Shown here one piece after another: positions 7,887 to 16,644 of a stretch of DNA of 64,000 nucleotides. A program made the position numbers and the translations under genes. The stretch comes from JASLQO01 sp002327525 (GTDB lineage: Bacteria > Pseudomonadota > Gammaproteobacteria > Pseudomonadales > Azotimanducaceae): NCBI GenBank assembly GCA_030744435.1, contig JASLQO010000031.1, positions 62,001 through 126,000 of the forward strand, in the 5' to 3' direction. How positions within the stretch are numbered: the stretch's first letter is position 1; each line of letters starts with the position of its first letter. A model generated the notes under the pieces. That model was not told the origin of the DNA. It did no database searches and worked only from the letters and a program-made list of their open reading frames with translations.

Positions 7887-9995
7887 ATGAAAGGAACCGT
7901 ACACTATTCGGTGGATGGCGATCTCGCCATCATGACCGTAGACAATCCACCCGTGAATCCACTTTCGGGCGGTGTGAGACAAGGTCTCGCCGACGGCGTC
8001 GGTGCCGCGCTTTCCGACAATGCAATCAAGGCGGTAATACTCACCGGCGCGGGACGTGCCTTCATCGCCGGTGCGGACATTTCAGAATTCGGCGCTAAGC
8101 CGGAGGGACCGAGTCTGCACGACTGCCTCGCCCGGATGGAGGCGAGCACCAAGCCTATCGTCGCGGCATTGAACGGCACCGCCTTCGGCGGCGGCCTGGA
8201 GGTGGCACTTTGCTGTGACTATCGAGTGGCCGCACCGTCCGCACCGGTGGGTCTGCCCGAGGTGAAACTCGGCCTGTTGCCGGGTGCCGGCGGCACGCAG
8301 CGTCTGCCGCGTCTCATCGGTGCCGAGAAAGCACTAGACTTCATCCTCTCAGGCGATCCGATTCCCGGCCCCATGGCCAAGGAGTTGGGTATCGTCGATG
8401 AGCTGATCGAAGGCGATCTGCTGGACGGTGCGAAGGCTTTCGCACGAGACCTGATCGCCACTGGCGGTCCGCTGCGCAAGATTCGCGATGAAGCCGACAA
8501 GGTAATGGCGGACCGCGCCGATCCGGAGATCTTTACTCGCGCCCGGCAAAAAGCCAGCCGTCGTTCACGCGGACATTTCGCACCGGAACAGATCATCCAG
8601 TGCGTGGAAGCCGCGGTGAACAGCGGCGATTTCACCGACGGCCTGGCCGTCGAGGCAGCGAGATTCGCGCAGTGCCTCAATCATCCGCAACGCGCGGCAC
8701 TGATCCACGTGTTCTTCAGCGAACGCGAAGTAGCCAAGATTCCCGACGTACCGCGCGACACGGCGACAAGCAATATCGAGAGTGCCGCCGTCATCGGCTG
8801 CGGCACCATGGGTGGCGGCATTACCATGTGCTTTGCCAACGCCGGCATTGCCGTCACCGTCCTCGAGATGAATCAGGAAGCCCTCGATCGCGGACTCGGC
8901 GTCATCAAGCGCAACTACGACATCCAGGTCTCGCGTGGGCGCATGACCGATACCGATGTGGACGCGCGCATGAGCCTGATCACCGGTACGCTCCAATATG
9001 CAGACCTGGCCAGGGCCGATGTCATCGTCGAAGCCATCTACGAGAACATCGACGTGAAGGTCGAGACATTCAAGAAGATCGACGAGATCGCCAAACCCGG
9101 CGCGATTCTAGCGAGCAATACTTCAGGTCTCGATATCGACAGGATGGCTGAAGCCACCAGCCGACCGGGTGACGTGATTGGACTGCATTTCTTCAGTCCG
9201 GCCAACATCATGCGGCTGCTCGAAGTGGTGCGTGGCAAGGACACCGACAAGACCACCATCGCCACCTCCATGAAGCTTGCCAAGACGCTCGGCAAGATCG
9301 CCGTACTGTCCGGCAATGCCCCCGGTTTCATTGGTAACCGCATGCTGGCGGGTTACACGCGTCAGGCCGGTGAAATCATCCTCCAGGGGGCAACACCGTA
9401 TCAGGTGGACAACGTGCTGCTCGGTTTCGGCATGCCGATGGGTCCTTTCCAGATGAACGACCTCGTAGGTCTAGACCTCGGCTGGCGCGCCCGCAAGCTG
9501 TCGGGTATGAGACCCGAGGACGTGCCCATCACTGCCCGGGTGGCGGACAAACTCTGCGAGTTGGAGCGCTTCGGCCAGAAGACCAATCGGGGCTATTACA
9601 TCTACCCCGAGGGCAGCCGTGCAGGACAGCCGGACCCCGAGGTCGTCGAGATCGTCGAACAGACATCCGCCGAACTCGGCATCGAGCGTTCTGAGGTCGA
9701 CGATGACGAGGTGCTCAAACGTTGCCTGTACCCGATGATCAACGAAGGAGCGCGAATTCTTGAGGCGGGAATCGCTATCCGTCCCTGCGATATCGACATC
9801 GTGTACATCAATGGCTACGGCTTCCCTGAGGTGACGGGCGGTCCCATGTTCTGGGCCGACCAGCAGGGCCTCGCCAACATCCTCGCCGACCTCGAACGGT
9901 TTGGCGAGTTGTACGGCGGCGATGCCTGGACGCCGGCGCCATTACTGACAAAGTTGGCGACGGAAGGAAGCAGCTTCGCGAGCTTGCAGGGTTAG
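7887..9995 (+). CDS. Bifunctional enoyl-CoA hydratase / 3-hydroxyacyl-CoA dehydrogenase
   Basis: A 702-residue FadB/FadJ-type fusion. The N-terminal crotonase domain (about residues 1-200) has GAGRAFIAGADISEF for the oxyanion hole and NGTAFGGGLEVALCCDYRVA; LPEVKLGLLPGAGG supplies a catalytic Glu. The 3-hydroxyacyl-CoA dehydrogenase part (from about 295) has the Rossmann motif VIGCGTMGGG and HFFSPANIMRLLEVV with the catalytic His. It performs two consecutive steps of beta-oxidation on acyl-CoA esters. There is no thiolase gene beside it; the preceding SDR is its likely operon partner. GAGGG precedes the ATG. Confidence 0.95.
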   Translation: MKGTVHYSVDGDLAIMTVDNPPVNPLSGGVRQGLADGVGAALSDNAIKAVILTGAGRAFIAGADISEFGAKPEGPSLHDCLARMEASTKPIVAALNGTAFGGGLEVALCCDYRVAAPSAPVGLPEVKLGLLPGAGGTQRLPRLIGAEKALDFILSGDPIPGPMAKELGIVDELIEGDLLDGAKAFARDLIATGGPLRKIRDEADKVMADRADPEIFTRARQKASRRSRGHFAPEQIIQCVEAAVNSGDFTDGLAVEAARFAQCLNHPQRAALIHVFFSEREVAKIPDVPRDTATSNIESAAVIGCGTMGGGITMCFANAGIAVTVLEMNQEALDRGLGVIKRNYDIQVSRGRMTDTDVDARMSLITGTLQYADLARADVIVEAIYENIDVKVETFKKIDEIAKPGAILASNTSGLDIDRMAEATSRPGDVIGLHFFSPANIMRLLEVVRGKDTDKTTIATSMKLAKTLGKIAVLSGNAPGFIGNRMLAGYTRQAGEIILQGATPYQVDNVLLGFGMPMGPFQMNDLVGLDLGWRARKLSGMRPEDVPITARVADKLCELERFGQKTNRGYYIYPEGSRAGQPDPEVVEIVEQTSAELGIERSEVDDDEVLKRCLYPMINEGARILEAGIAIRPCDIDIVYINGYGFPEVTGGPMFWADQQGLANILADLERFGELYGGDAWTPAPLLTKLATEGSSFASLQG

Positions 9996-10037
9996 CGGTA
10001 CAAGCGGGCGCCGTCTGGACGGTTCCGCGGCAGGTTT

Positions 10038-10062
10038 AGGGCGGAGGCTCGAACCTCGCCCT
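10038..10062. terminator. Hairpin between convergent genes
   Basis: AGGGCG-G-AGG, loop CTCGAA, CCT-CGCCCT forms a nine-pair stem with one bulged G in the 66-base gap between the convergent hydratase/dehydrogenase gene and yhcB; its right end touches the yhcB stop codon. There is no U-run on either strand, so it may act as an mRNA 3' end stabiliser or a weak bidirectional terminator. Confidence 0.4.
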
Positions 10063-10612
10063 AGCCGGTCTTCTGATCGGGTTGGTCGAACCCGTACTGC
10101 ACATCGTCCGCGACTTCTGATAGTTCGTCGACGGCCTCATCAAGGGTTGGCACTTCCGTGCCGTCGTCCGCAGGACGCTCCGGCACGTCCTCGGCTTCCT
10201 GAATCACGATGTCGCCGAGCAGGGCGTCGTCATCCTCGTCGATGCGGTCCTCCACCTCCAACTCATCCCCGAGTGCTTCCAGCGACGGGACACCCGGTTC
10301 TTCCAGTAGCGCGTTGGCGGCGGGCTCACCGCACAGAACGCTGGCGCTCCTGGCCAGTTGCTGGTGCAGATCACTGTAAGAGTCGTTAAGTGCCTTGAAC
10401 TTGACCGCCGTCTGAGCAAACTCCTCAAAGACTTCCGCGCGATAGGTATCGAGCGCCGTCTCGGCTTGCGCCAGTTCAGCAGTGAGGCGCTCGATTTCAT
10501 GCCGCTCACTTCGGGATCGGGCGATAAACGACGCGGCCCGAGTGCCGAGCAGCAGCCCTCCCACGCCCGCACCGATGATCCAAAGCAGCGCAGATTCGAT
10601 GATTGCTTCCAT
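10061..10612 (-). CDS. YhcB / DUF1043 family cell-division-associated membrane protein
   Basis: A 183-residue protein with one N-terminal transmembrane helix (ALLWIIGAGVGGLLLGTRAA), then a predicted coiled coil (residues about 30-85, SERHEIERLTAELAQAETAL), then an acidic, low-complexity tail. This is the layout of YhcB/ZapG, a gammaproteobacterial inner-membrane protein tied to division and envelope synthesis. Start at 10612 because the coding ATG has AAAGGA seven bases upstream; the frame is open far upstream but that part is the antisense of the CoA-transferase. Divergent from the CoA-transferase at 10700. Confidence 0.85.
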   Translation of the reverse strand: MEAIIESALLWIIGAGVGGLLLGTRAASFIARSRSERHEIERLTAELAQAETALDTYRAEVFEEFAQTAVKFKALNDSYSDLHQQLARSASVLCGEPAANALLEEPGVPSLEALGDELEVEDRIDEDDDALLGDIVIQEAEDVPERPADDGTEVPTLDEAVDELSEVADDVQYGFDQPDQKTG

Positions 10613-10699
10613 AGTTCGTCCTTTAACCGGCCTTTGCAGGCGCCATGAAATCGCTGCGCATGATACATTTTGCCGCTTGCCGTTAGAAGGAGCCGAGTG

Positions 10700-11914
10700 G
10701 TGACTGCACCCCTGAAAGACGTGACTGTCGTTGAACTCGACAGCTGGATGGCCGCGCCGAGTGCCGGTGCGATCCTCGCCGATCTCGGCGCCAACGTTAT
10801 CAAGGTCGAACCGTTGTCTGGCGATCCTATGCGTAACATGGGGCGCTCTGCGAAGATCGACAATGCCTTCAAGGACTACGACCTGCAGTTCGACGTGGAC
10901 AACCGCGGCAAACACTCCATTGCCGTGGCCCTCGACACCGAGGGTGGGCCCGCCCTGGTTCACCGCCTGGTCGCGGACGCGGACATCTTCATGTGCAACC
11001 TCCTGGTGCATCGTCAGGGAAAATTCGGCCTCGATCCGGAAACACTGATGGAGATCAATCCGCATCTCGTTCACGCGACGTTGACCGGCTACGGGACCAC
11101 CGGCCCGGACGCCTGGCGGCCTGGTTACGATGTAACCGCGTTCTTCGGCCGCTCGGGGCTCTACGATTCCATGCGCGAGGGTGATGTAGGCCTGGTCCCC
11201 CAGGCCAGACCGGCCCAAGGCGATCACACTACCGGGCTCGCCATGGTAGCCGCCATTCTCGCTGCGCTACGCCTCGCGGAAAAAACCGGAGAGGGTCAGG
11301 TGGTGGAGACCTCGCTCTACGAGACCGCTGTATGGACGCAGGCGTCGGATTTCGGCATCACGGCCGTGGATCGCGCGCCCGTTCGACGGCGCGCCAGGGA
11401 AAACATGCTCACGCCCATGGCCAATCGCTACCCATGCGGAGACGGCTACTGGGTCGTATTCAATATGCTGGATGCGGGCGCGTGGCCGCGTCTTTGCAAA
11501 GCCATCGGGCACAAGGAATGGCTGGACGACGAACGATACAAGGACGGTAAATCCCGCTACCAATGCATGCCGGAACTGGTAGCGCTGATCGATGAGGCCC
11601 TATCCATACGCTCACGCGACGAGTGGGGCGAGATCTTCGACGATCAGGGTCTCATCTGGGGTCCCGTGCTGGGGCTCGATGAGGTCGCTCAGGACCCGCA
11701 TGCCCTGGATATCGGTCTCTTTCCCGAAATACGGCACCCGGAGCACGGCGTGTACCGGACGGTGAACGCTCCCATGCGATTCAGTACGGCCGAGGTCGGA
11801 CCGCGTGGGCCCGCACCGGAGATCGGCCAGCACACCCGTGACATTCTGGCGACATCGGGACTCACGCAAACAGAGATCGACGACCTGCTCGAACGCGGTG
11901 TGATCGGCGGCTAG
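10700..11914 (+). CDS. CaiB/BaiF family III CoA-transferase
   Basis: A 404-residue class III CoA-transferase. VVELDSWMAAPSAGAILADL, ANVIKVEPLSGDP and DVDNRGKHSIAV are the usual N-terminal blocks, and Asp144 in RPGYDVTAFFGRSGLYD is the probable catalytic residue. The best start is GTG at 10700, with AAGGAG seven bases upstream; an adjacent in-frame GTG at 10697 is too close to the RBS. It is a clear paralogue, though not a close copy, of the protein at 3599. The substrate is unknown. Confidence 0.9.
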   Translation: MTAPLKDVTVVELDSWMAAPSAGAILADLGANVIKVEPLSGDPMRNMGRSAKIDNAFKDYDLQFDVDNRGKHSIAVALDTEGGPALVHRLVADADIFMCNLLVHRQGKFGLDPETLMEINPHLVHATLTGYGTTGPDAWRPGYDVTAFFGRSGLYDSMREGDVGLVPQARPAQGDHTTGLAMVAAILAALRLAEKTGEGQVVETSLYETAVWTQASDFGITAVDRAPVRRRARENMLTPMANRYPCGDGYWVVFNMLDAGAWPRLCKAIGHKEWLDDERYKDGKSRYQCMPELVALIDEALSIRSRDEWGEIFDDQGLIWGPVLGLDEVAQDPHALDIGLFPEIRHPEHGVYRTVNAPMRFSTAEVGPRGPAPEIGQHTRDILATSGLTQTEIDDLLERGVIGG

Positions 11915-11965
11915 CGTGCTGTCCCACACCAATTCGTTCCACCACCACCGGGCACCCGATTCGTC

Positions 11966-12595
11966 TCAAACATCATCCCGGCCGAGGCCCAGGTGTCGAA
12001 GCACCTCCCCGGGCGGCGGCCCCCAACTTGAGAGCGGCGTGTTTCCGATATAGCCGAGATCATCCATCCCCTCTTGTGTCGTCCACACCGCAGCACCGGT
12101 CAGTGCTCGTACCAGTGAGAACATGTCGGCGCCGGCGAGCGCCTCGGGTGCGGCGTGTCGCAGCGAGCAGATATCGTCGCAGATCGCCCTCTGCTGGGGC
12201 GAGCCCAGGTCTGCGAATGAACGTTCGTGCCGCCGTCTCGACTCTCCTTCCAGCCACGCGAGTCCGGCGTGCAACACGCCCGCATCGCCCTGCTGTTCGG
12301 GATACGGCGCGCTGACCCATTCATCGACGAATTCATGCGCCTTCAACGCAGTGGCCGCCGGAGAGCGCGCATCCGCAGGCATGATCAGATCGCACAACAC
12401 AGCCACCGCTCGCCGGTCTGCCTCGCTCAGAGTCAGAGGCCACGGGCGAAGTGGGTCGATCAGTACCGGGTCGGTCGGCGTCCCCCTGGGCCTGGTGCCC
12501 TTCCGCATCTGCGGCGCTTCACCCTCCACCCGGGCTGCCGCCGCGGCACTGGCCACGACCAGCTGTACAAAGGCGCGGCGATTGATCCTGCTCAT
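11966..12595 (-). CDS. Small Tat-exported subunit of GMC dehydrogenase (gluconate 2-dehydrogenase subunit 3 family)
   Basis: A 209-residue protein that starts with a twin-arginine signal (SRINRRAFVQLVVASAAAAA) and carries the ADRRAVAVLCDLIMPAD block of the gluconate 2-dehydrogenase subunit 3 / LacC family. Such subunits chaperone and accompany a GMC flavoprotein to the periplasm. Its ATG overlaps the TGA of the flavoprotein gene (ATGA at 12592-12595). The start at 12595 is favoured by this overlap and by the Tat signal directly after it. Confidence 0.88.
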   Translation of the reverse strand: MSRINRRAFVQLVVASAAAAARVEGEAPQMRKGTRPRGTPTDPVLIDPLRPWPLTLSEADRRAVAVLCDLIMPADARSPAATALKAHEFVDEWVSAPYPEQQGDAGVLHAGLAWLEGESRRRHERSFADLGSPQQRAICDDICSLRHAAPEALAGADMFSLVRALTGAAVWTTQEGMDDLGYIGNTPLSSWGPPPGEVLRHLGLGRDDV

Positions 12596-14370
12596 ATCGC
12601 CCCCTGTCGAAGCTGCTCGACCAGGTGGTCGGTGGAGCGCCAAGCGAGCGCCAGAATGCTGAGTGTCGGATTCTTGTCCGCGTTCGAGACCAAGGGTGCG
12701 CCGTCGGTGAGAAACAGATTGCCGACTTCCCACGTCTGACCGAACTGATTCACTACCGAACGTGACGGATCGTCACCCATGATGGCTCCGCCCACTTCGT
12801 GAATGATCTCCCCGGGTTTCTTGATCGCATCGGCACCATTGTCGTGAAACGGCGTCACCATGCGTCCGCCCATACTCTCAATGATCTCCTTCAGCGTACG
12901 GTGCATGTGCGCCGCCTGGTTCAGTTCGTGATCGGACCAGCGCCACTGAAACCGCAGCGTCGGGATACCAAAGCGGTCCTTCTGTACGGGATCGATCTCA
13001 CAGTAGCAATCGTCGTTGGGAATCATCTCGCCGCGGCCCGAAAAGCCAACCAACGATCCGTAGTAGCGCCGGCAGGCTTCCTTGTAGTCTGCGCCATAGA
13101 TCCCGTCGAGCATGGGTTCGAGCCCGCGGAACCAGCCGGCCTGGGGCATGCGCCGTCCGCCGCCAAATTCGATGTGATAGCCGCGAGCAAAATCGAGCTT
13201 GCCGCTCGCTTGTTCGCCATACAGCCACCACGGCATGTACATGTGCATACCGGATGCGCCGTCCGCGTTGTGAGGCGGCATGTTTTCCATCAGCGGGACC
13301 TGCCCCGTGACGGATACGCCGACCGTATCCATCAGATAGCGGCCCACGAGACCCGAACCGTTGGCGAGTCCCTGGGGAAACAAGGCACTGGTCGAATTCA
13401 GCATGATGCGGGCCGTTTCACCCGAACTCGCCGCCAGCACTACCGCCCTCGCCGGCAGGAATTCATCGATGCCGCTGTCCCTATCGATGAAGCGCACGCC
13501 ATTGGCACGGCCCTTTGCATCGATGCTGACCTCGCGCACCATGGCATCCGTGCGAATCGTCAGATTACCCGTCGCGAGTGCCGGTTTCAGCAGCACGGTG
13601 GGCGACTGGAAATTGGCCCCGATCGAACATCCGCGCCCGCAGGCCGTGGCGAACAAACAGGCCGATCGTGCCCGCATGCTATCCCGGGTCACGCGCTGCG
13701 CCAGCGCATTGTTCGGGTGCAGCCACTTCGGCAGGCGCTGGTGATCCTGGCGCTCGGATAGGATTGCCAGATGCGCGGGAATCACCGGGATATCGAGACC
13801 CTTACAGTACTTGCGCACCAGCAATTCGTCGGCACGGGGCGCGGGTGCGGGCAGAAGCACGCCCGGTGACGAGTTCGGCGTGTTCTCCAGGCCTTCGTTG
13901 GAGCCATAAACGCCAATCAAGGCCTCGGTCTTGTCATAGTAAGGGGCGAGATCGTCATAGCCGATGGGCCAGTCGAAGCCGAGCCCATCGCGGCTGCGGG
14001 GTTTGAAGTCGTACTCGCCCATCCTCAGGCTGATGCGGCCCCAGTGATTGGTACGCCCGCCAAGCATGCGCGCGCGCCACCACAGGAAGTCGACGCCCTT
14101 GCCGCTGGAATACGGTTCTCCCGGCACACTCCAGCCCCCGTCCACCGTCGCGTCATAGAAACCGAAAGGCTTGTCGGGCGTAGCAACACCGCGCAGCGGT
14201 GCTTCCGAGAAGAGATTGAACATGGGTGTTTCAGTAACCGGATCGTAGTCTCTGCCTGCTTCCAACATCAGCACCCTGACACCCGCACAGGCCAGTACGT
14301 AGGCCGCCATCCCGCCACCGGCGCCCGAACCCACCACGATCACGTCATAATCGGCGTCGCTGCGTTTCAA
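12592..14370 (-). CDS. GMC-family FAD oxidoreductase (glucoside 3-dehydrogenase / gluconate dehydrogenase type)
   Basis: A 592-residue flavoprotein with the FAD Rossmann motif VIVVGSGAGGGMAAYVL (residues about 10-26), MLEAGRDYDP, and ARMLGGRTNHWGRISLRM for the flavin contact. CLFATACGRGCSIGAN is a Cys-rich segment seen in the periplasmic dehydrogenase group. The C-terminus has EVGGAIMGDDPSRSVVN and SNADKNPTLSILALAWR. The start is TTG (14370-14368), overlapping the TGA of the DUF1080 gene in a TTGA. With the Tat-type small subunit it resembles the LacA/LacC sugar 3-dehydrogenase; no cytochrome c partner is encoded beside it. Confidence 0.9.
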   Translation of the reverse strand: MKRSDADYDVIVVGSGAGGGMAAYVLACAGVRVLMLEAGRDYDPVTETPMFNLFSEAPLRGVATPDKPFGFYDATVDGGWSVPGEPYSSGKGVDFLWWRARMLGGRTNHWGRISLRMGEYDFKPRSRDGLGFDWPIGYDDLAPYYDKTEALIGVYGSNEGLENTPNSSPGVLLPAPAPRADELLVRKYCKGLDIPVIPAHLAILSERQDHQRLPKWLHPNNALAQRVTRDSMRARSACLFATACGRGCSIGANFQSPTVLLKPALATGNLTIRTDAMVREVSIDAKGRANGVRFIDRDSGIDEFLPARAVVLAASSGETARIMLNSTSALFPQGLANGSGLVGRYLMDTVGVSVTGQVPLMENMPPHNADGASGMHMYMPWWLYGEQASGKLDFARGYHIEFGGGRRMPQAGWFRGLEPMLDGIYGADYKEACRRYYGSLVGFSGRGEMIPNDDCYCEIDPVQKDRFGIPTLRFQWRWSDHELNQAAHMHRTLKEIIESMGGRMVTPFHDNGADAIKKPGEIIHEVGGAIMGDDPSRSVVNQFGQTWEVGNLFLTDGAPLVSNADKNPTLSILALAWRSTDHLVEQLRQGAI

Positions 14371-15059
14371 TGCGTGTGCTCGCGTATCCTGATGTTCCGG
14401 TAGGCAACCCTGTCGCCGTGATCCTGCAATCCGATGTGACCGCTCGCCAGCGTCCCGTACTTCGGCCAGTCCGCAAATTTGCTCTCGGCCACGCGCGTGC
14501 TCCAGTCGCCGCTGCCGAGCACGTAGGCGACCACCGGCTTGCCGTTGAGCCAGTGCTCCACCGCCTCACCCCGCACCACGATGCGCCCGCTGTTCCAGTT
14601 ACCGGCTGGCCGCACAATGCCGCGTTCGACCGCGTGCAGGGCATAGTTGGAGCCGGCCGAGGTCTCCGCTTTACTGCCGTCCCGGTGGCGTTCGTCGTCC
14701 AGTACCTGATATTCGGGAGCCGTCATGAATATGTAACGTTCGCTCTCACCGGCCCGGTAGAACACGCCGCTGTTGCCGCCGGATTCGACCCACCATTCGA
14801 ACTCGAGTTCGAAGTCGGTCCAGGTACGCCGCGTGACGATGTCGCCCGCGCGCCCGGTCCGCGTAATGGCGCCGTCCACGACTTCCCAACCGCGCTCTAT
14901 CTCGCCGCCCTGATACCTGCGCCACCCGTCCAGCGTGGAGCCATCGAAGAGCAGCTGCCAGCCCTGTTCCCGCTGTTCTTCGCTCAGCCGGTTGTGTGAT
15001 TCTTCCGCCAACGCAACGGCTGAACAGCACAGCACGGTGATCGTGATGATGAAACGAAT
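14367..15059 (-). CDS. Secreted DUF1080 protein (3-keto-disaccharide hydrolase family)
   Basis: A DUF1080 concanavalin-like protein: GWQLLFDGSTLDGWRRY, WTDFELEFEWWVESGGNSGV and APEYQVLDDERHRDG are hallmark blocks. Family members hydrolyse or bind 3-keto-glycosides. The GTG at 15035 would leave a cropped signal peptide and has no RBS. Eight codons further up, an ATT (15059-15057) sits six bases after GGGGGAGGGGGG and gives a complete signal (RFIITITVLCCSAVALA), so I favour the ATT start, giving 230 residues. First gene of the operon with the GMC enzyme and the Tat subunit. Confidence 0.82.
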   Translation of the reverse strand: MRFIITITVLCCSAVALAEESHNRLSEEQREQGWQLLFDGSTLDGWRRYQGGEIERGWEVVDGAITRTGRAGDIVTRRTWTDFELEFEWWVESGGNSGVFYRAGESERYIFMTAPEYQVLDDERHRDGSKAETSAGSNYALHAVERGIVRPAGNWNSGRIVVRGEAVEHWLNGKPVVAYVLGSGDWSTRVAESKFADWPKYGTLASGHIGLQDHGDRVAYRNIRIREHTH

Positions 15060-15232
15060 GGTGCGCCCCCCTCCCCCAGTGCGACTCCATTCAATGTCAG
15101 CAGCGACACCGAATCAAGGGGCTTATCGAAGCCCGGGACCGCATTGGTCGGTTCCATGAACTGGCCGGCCTAACGCGCCTGGTGTATGTTTCAACAGTTG
15201 ATCAAACACAACCGGCCGGTAGGGGAGGTGTC

Positions 15233-16573
15233 ATGTCGGAAGCGAAAAAGGATCTGGAGGGGCGGCCGCTCACGCGCGATGAGCTGTTCAAGACCTCCAA
15301 CACAGAACTGCTGGCGCGCTGGCCTATCGATGTACACCAGAACGCCTGGAGTATCCCGCTCGCAGAGATGAATCCCGGCCATCCCGCCCTCTTCGAGGCC
15401 GGCGTCGAGCTGCCGTACTTCGAACGTCTGCGAGATGAGGATCCCGTGCACTACTGCGCCGAAAGCCAGTTCGGACCTTACTGGTCCGTGACTCGCTTCG
15501 ATGACATGAAATGGGTGGATGCGCATCACGAGTTGTTCTCCTCGGACAGCCGGCTGGGCGGCATCAGCCTGGGAGGTGTCGCCGAACCCGAGCCCGATCC
15601 CAACTTCTCGTTGCCGATGTTCATCCAAGAAGACCCGCCGAAGCACGATCAGCAACGCAAAGTGGTCGCACCCATGTTCACCCCACGCGAACTGGCCAAA
15701 CTGGCCGACCTGATTCGTCAGCGCGCGGGCACCATTCTCGACAACCTGCCGCGCAACGAGGAGTTCAACTGGGTACGTCACGTGTCGGTCGAGTTGACCG
15801 GCCAGATGTTAGCCACCCTGTTCGACATACCGCAAACCGATCGCGACAAACTCATCTACTGGTCCGATAGCGTGCAGAATCTCGGCAACCCGGAGTTCTT
15901 TGACACCATCGGAGAGGGTTTTCAGGAGCTGTGGAAGTGCTACGAGTACTTCGACGCCGTGTGGAAGGAACGCGCGGCGGCCACCGAACCCGGTCACGAC
16001 CTCATCTCCATGCTCGCGCACGGCGAAGCAACGAAAAACATGCCGCCCAACGAGTATCTCGGCAACATTCTTCTGCTGATCGTCGGCGGTAACGACACCA
16101 CGCGAAACTCCATTTCCGGCGGCGTACTGGCGCTGAACCAGTTTCCCGACCAGTATGACAAACTCATGGCCGATCACAGCCTCGCTGCTGGCATGGCCCA
16201 GGAAGCCATCCGTTTCCAGACTCCGGTGGCGCACATGGCACGCACGGCAACACAGGATGTGGAGCTGGGCGGTAAGCACATCAAAAAAGGCGATCGTGTG
16301 GCCATGTGGTATGTCTCCGGAAACCGGGACGAGAGCGCCATCACGAACGCCAATCAATTCGTCATCGATCGTGCTGAGGTGCGCAAGCATGTTTCTTTCG
16401 GCTTCGGCATCCATCGCTGCCTCGGCAACCGCCTCGGCGAGATGCAACTTAAGATCATCTGGGAGGAAATACTCAAACGTTTCCCCAAAATAGAGGTGGT
16501 GGGTGATCCGGTTCTGCTGAAGTCGAGCTTCATTCGAGGCATTCGCGAACTACCGGTACGCATCCCGGCATAG
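15233..16573 (+). CDS. Cytochrome P450 of the CYP153 (alkane omega-hydroxylase) type
   Basis: A 446-residue class I P450. YFERLRDEDPVHYCAESQFG, GPYWSVTRFDDMKWVD, the I-helix GGNDTTRNS, MWYVSGNRDESAI and the heme-binding FGFGIHRCLGNRLGEMQ (Cys thiolate) match CYP153A enzymes almost block for block. CYP153 enzymes hydroxylate the terminal methyl of medium-chain alkanes, fatty acids or terpenes. GGGGAGG precedes the ATG; the frame is open upstream but without an RBS. The usual ferredoxin and ferredoxin-reductase genes are not beside it, so electron transfer proteins must come from elsewhere. Cytosolic, possibly membrane-associated. Confidence 0.93.
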   Translation: MSEAKKDLEGRPLTRDELFKTSNTELLARWPIDVHQNAWSIPLAEMNPGHPALFEAGVELPYFERLRDEDPVHYCAESQFGPYWSVTRFDDMKWVDAHHELFSSDSRLGGISLGGVAEPEPDPNFSLPMFIQEDPPKHDQQRKVVAPMFTPRELAKLADLIRQRAGTILDNLPRNEEFNWVRHVSVELTGQMLATLFDIPQTDRDKLIYWSDSVQNLGNPEFFDTIGEGFQELWKCYEYFDAVWKERAAATEPGHDLISMLAHGEATKNMPPNEYLGNILLLIVGGNDTTRNSISGGVLALNQFPDQYDKLMADHSLAAGMAQEAIRFQTPVAHMARTATQDVELGGKHIKKGDRVAMWYVSGNRDESAITNANQFVIDRAEVRKHVSFGFGIHRCLGNRLGEMQLKIIWEEILKRFPKIEVVGDPVLLKSSFIRGIRELPVRIPA

Positions 16574-16608
16574 GCGCACCTGATTTCGAATACGGTGGGG
16601 CTGCCCAC

Positions 16609-16644
16609 GACAGGGCGCCTGTCAAAGACAGGGCGCCTGTCAAA
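16609..16644. repeat. Tandem 18-bp repeat, each unit a hairpin
   Basis: Two perfect copies of GACAGGGCGCCTGTCAAA in tandem. Each contains the 6-bp inverted repeat GACAGG / CCTGTC with loop GCG. It lies between the convergent P450 and Nudix genes, and the second copy includes the Nudix stop codon. It may function as a bidirectional transcription end or be a slipped duplication. Confidence 0.7.

Noticed and set aside
10613..11227. About 200-codon upstream extension of the yhcB frame
   Set aside because: It is antisense to the CoA-transferase gene. The true start has an RBS, and the membrane helix of YhcB directly follows it.
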